Source: Geosiphon pyriformis (lineage: Eukaryota > Glomeromycota > Glomeromycetes > Archaeosporales > Geosiphonaceae). From it: DNA of 64,000 bases. Location: contig JAAOMT010000446.1 in NCBI GenBank assembly GCA_016748015.1, positions 63,752 to 127,751 of the forward strand. Direction: 5' to 3'. Each line of letters begins with the position of its first letter. Within the stretch, counting starts at the first letter, position 1. The notes below the pieces were generated by a model. The model made no database searches. It was not told the origin of the DNA and was given only the letters and a program-made list of their open reading frames with translations. Made by a program: the position numbers and the translations under genes. Below, piece by piece: positions 62,224 to 64,000 of this stretch.

Positions 62224-64000
62224 TGGGTTGCAATCAATAATCGGATTTAACACATATCACGAATGAAGTTTTACGTCTTTTTTTTATCAAATAGAAATTT
62301 ACTTTACAAACATATATATTTGAAATTTTTTTTATTTTTAAATACCTTTTGTTTTATTCATCTTTTATATAGCTTTGGGAAAGTTTTCCTCTTAGTTTAA
62401 CCAAATTTATAAGAACAAATTCTGATTTCAAAGATCTTACTATTTTTGCCTATATATTCTGGGCTTAGCTTATGTGAGAAAAGAAAACAAAAAAGCCCAA
62501 CTTTTGATTTCAGAAAAAAACTTTTTTCAGGAACACAAGTGGCTACTAGGACGAGTGGCAAAGGAATTAAAATCGGGGGCTTCATGCTTTTATAGGTAAA
62601 GGTTGTTTACATTGTTAAAAATTGAATATATATTAATGAGATAATAAATAAACTTGATATCTGAGATGAGACGAGATATCCATTTCCTGGACTTTTCGAC
62701 CTTTATCAGTTTATGTGCTTGCAAATTTCGGGAAATTACGCCGCATCCCTTTGATTATGGAGATTGCACTAAAATGAATTCAGCCTTTTGATAACTGATC
62801 AATAAAAACAAAAGCTGATTGAACTGATTGAACTGATTGAACTGATTGAAATGATTATGATTGAAATATTTTCTATTTTTTAAAAAATCCTGTTAGATTG
62901 TAATCAATTTTGAAAAAATATTTTTTGTTCAAATATATATATTATTTACTTTGAATTTAATTCAATTATAATCAGTGAAAGTTAAAAGTAAATAATATAA
63001 ATAACCTTGAGCATGAATTGAATTAAAATAGTTAACAGCATTATGTCGTCAAAATAGAACCTTATATAATAGGTTTTTTTAGATAACAAAAAATGAACTA
63101 TATTGCTGTATAAAAAAAAAAAAGTCATAATATATTTAACCTTTTTAAAATTTGAAAAATTCTGTTAAAGACCAAAAATAATTCTTTAATATTATTAATA
63201 TAATATCAAATTCTTAAATGTAAAAAGATGAAATAATACATATATTTTTTAATATTTATAATAATTTAATTTGAATATATTTAAGATTTGTAAAGAAAAT
63301 TATTATTTTCAAAATATGAATAATAATTTATACATTTTAATTAAATTAATATATATATGTCAAAAAAATTCATTTCTAAAGATATTGTAAAAAAAAATTA
63401 TTTTGAAAACTTTAAAAAATAAATAAAAAAAGATTATATTTTTTATTAAAAAATATTATATATGAAAAGATTATATTTAAATAAACAAATTAATTATTAT
63501 TATTATTATTATTATTAAAAAAAAATTAATATTTTTTTATTTTTGTAAATAATATATATATATACATATTATTAATTCAATTATTTATTATAATAAATTT
63601 TATTCATATAATTACTTTTTAATTTATAAATTAATTTTGATTGAAAATCAATAATAAAAGATTTTTTAATAAAAAATTATTTTTAATATTAATAATTATA
63701 ACTTTATAATTAATTAAGTGATCGATATTGTACCCTTTGTTTAAAGTCTTTATACTACTAAAGAGCTTTAGAATAGATAATGTTTTTTAAAAATTTTCTC
63801 TTTAAAGAATAATCATCAATTAAATATAAATTTTTTAAAGATTAAAAATTATTCAAGTTTTTTTTTATATTGCTAAATCTTCTTCATCGTTAGGTATTAA
63901 TTCACTTCCTATTCATTTGATAAAGATAATAGAAGATGAATTAATAAGTTATAATAACTTTGACAAGAACTAGAAACAATTTGATCAAAATACTTACTTA
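62224..64000. other. Upstream region of the bHLH gene and AT-rich end of the window
   Basis: The first part would contain the bHLH promoter. A 9-bp tandem (tgattgaac) lies at about 62,815-62,850. From about 62,900 the sequence is very AT-rich with TA and TTA arrays (63,491-63,516) and no coding text. Toward 63,870-64,000 composition improves again, so a gene may begin just outside the window. Confidence 0.4.

Noticed and set aside
62397-62585. 62-codon minus-strand frame upstream of the bHLH gene as a first exon or secreted peptide
   Set aside because: No in-phase splice partner was found, and the hydrophobic text is not a convincing signal peptide.

Overview
The window looks like a chromosomal segment of an arbuscular mycorrhizal fungus (Glomeromycotina), most likely Rhizophagus irregularis or a close relative. 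The base composition is very AT-rich. Genes are compact, with many short introns of roughly 50-150 nt. Long stretches of extreme AT content separate the gene islands, and they hold decayed copies of a LINE-type retrotransposon whose protein text I recognise from memory as a repeat abundant in Rhizophagus. I ran no database search, so the organism assignment is an inference.

Layout. 1-2,600: extreme-AT decayed repeats. 2,600-12,560: first gene island, with an unrecognised spliced gene on the minus strand (about 4,002-4,974), an intact aquaglyceroporin on the plus strand (5,508-6,519) and a seven-exon RING-H2 ubiquitin ligase on the minus strand (8,295-11,720). 12,560-27,200: a repeat block of several LINE copies, mostly on the minus strand and decayed to different degrees, plus a separate 0.8-kb repeat present twice. 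27,200-32,360: gene-poor DNA with remnants of unrecognised coding sequence. 32,364-37,815: a secreted class 3 lipase-like protein that lacks its catalytic serine, a 749-bp terminal-inverted-repeat element, and a SAM-dependent methyltransferase with a poly-Thr insertion. 37,816-45,600: microsatellite-rich DNA with a candidate small secreted peptide (41,015-41,128) and an unrecognised single-exon gene (44,384-45,046). 45,600-47,190: another LINE remnant. 47,627-53,917: an unrecognised four-exon gene and a complete 13-exon M13 (neprilysin-like) metalloprotease, transcribed divergently from a shared 0.98-kb region, followed by a Tc1/mariner fossil. 58,652-59,728: a gene interrupted by an assembly gap. 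61,054-62,223: a bHLH transcription factor. The remainder is AT-rich intergenic DNA.

The genes form no operon or evident pathway. A few have themes that fit a plant-associated fungus: secreted or membrane-anchored proteins (lipase-like protein, M13 ectopeptidase, small signal-peptide ORF), a water/glycerol channel, and regulators (E3 ligase with SUMO-interaction-like motifs, bHLH factor, methyltransferase). I joined exons by hand, requiring GT-AG borders (one GC-AG), conserved reading phase and family similarity. The models for the lipase-like protein, methyltransferase, M13 protease, RING ligase, aquaporin and four-exon gene all close in phase from ATG to stop. No tRNA, rRNA or CRISPR array was found by eye.
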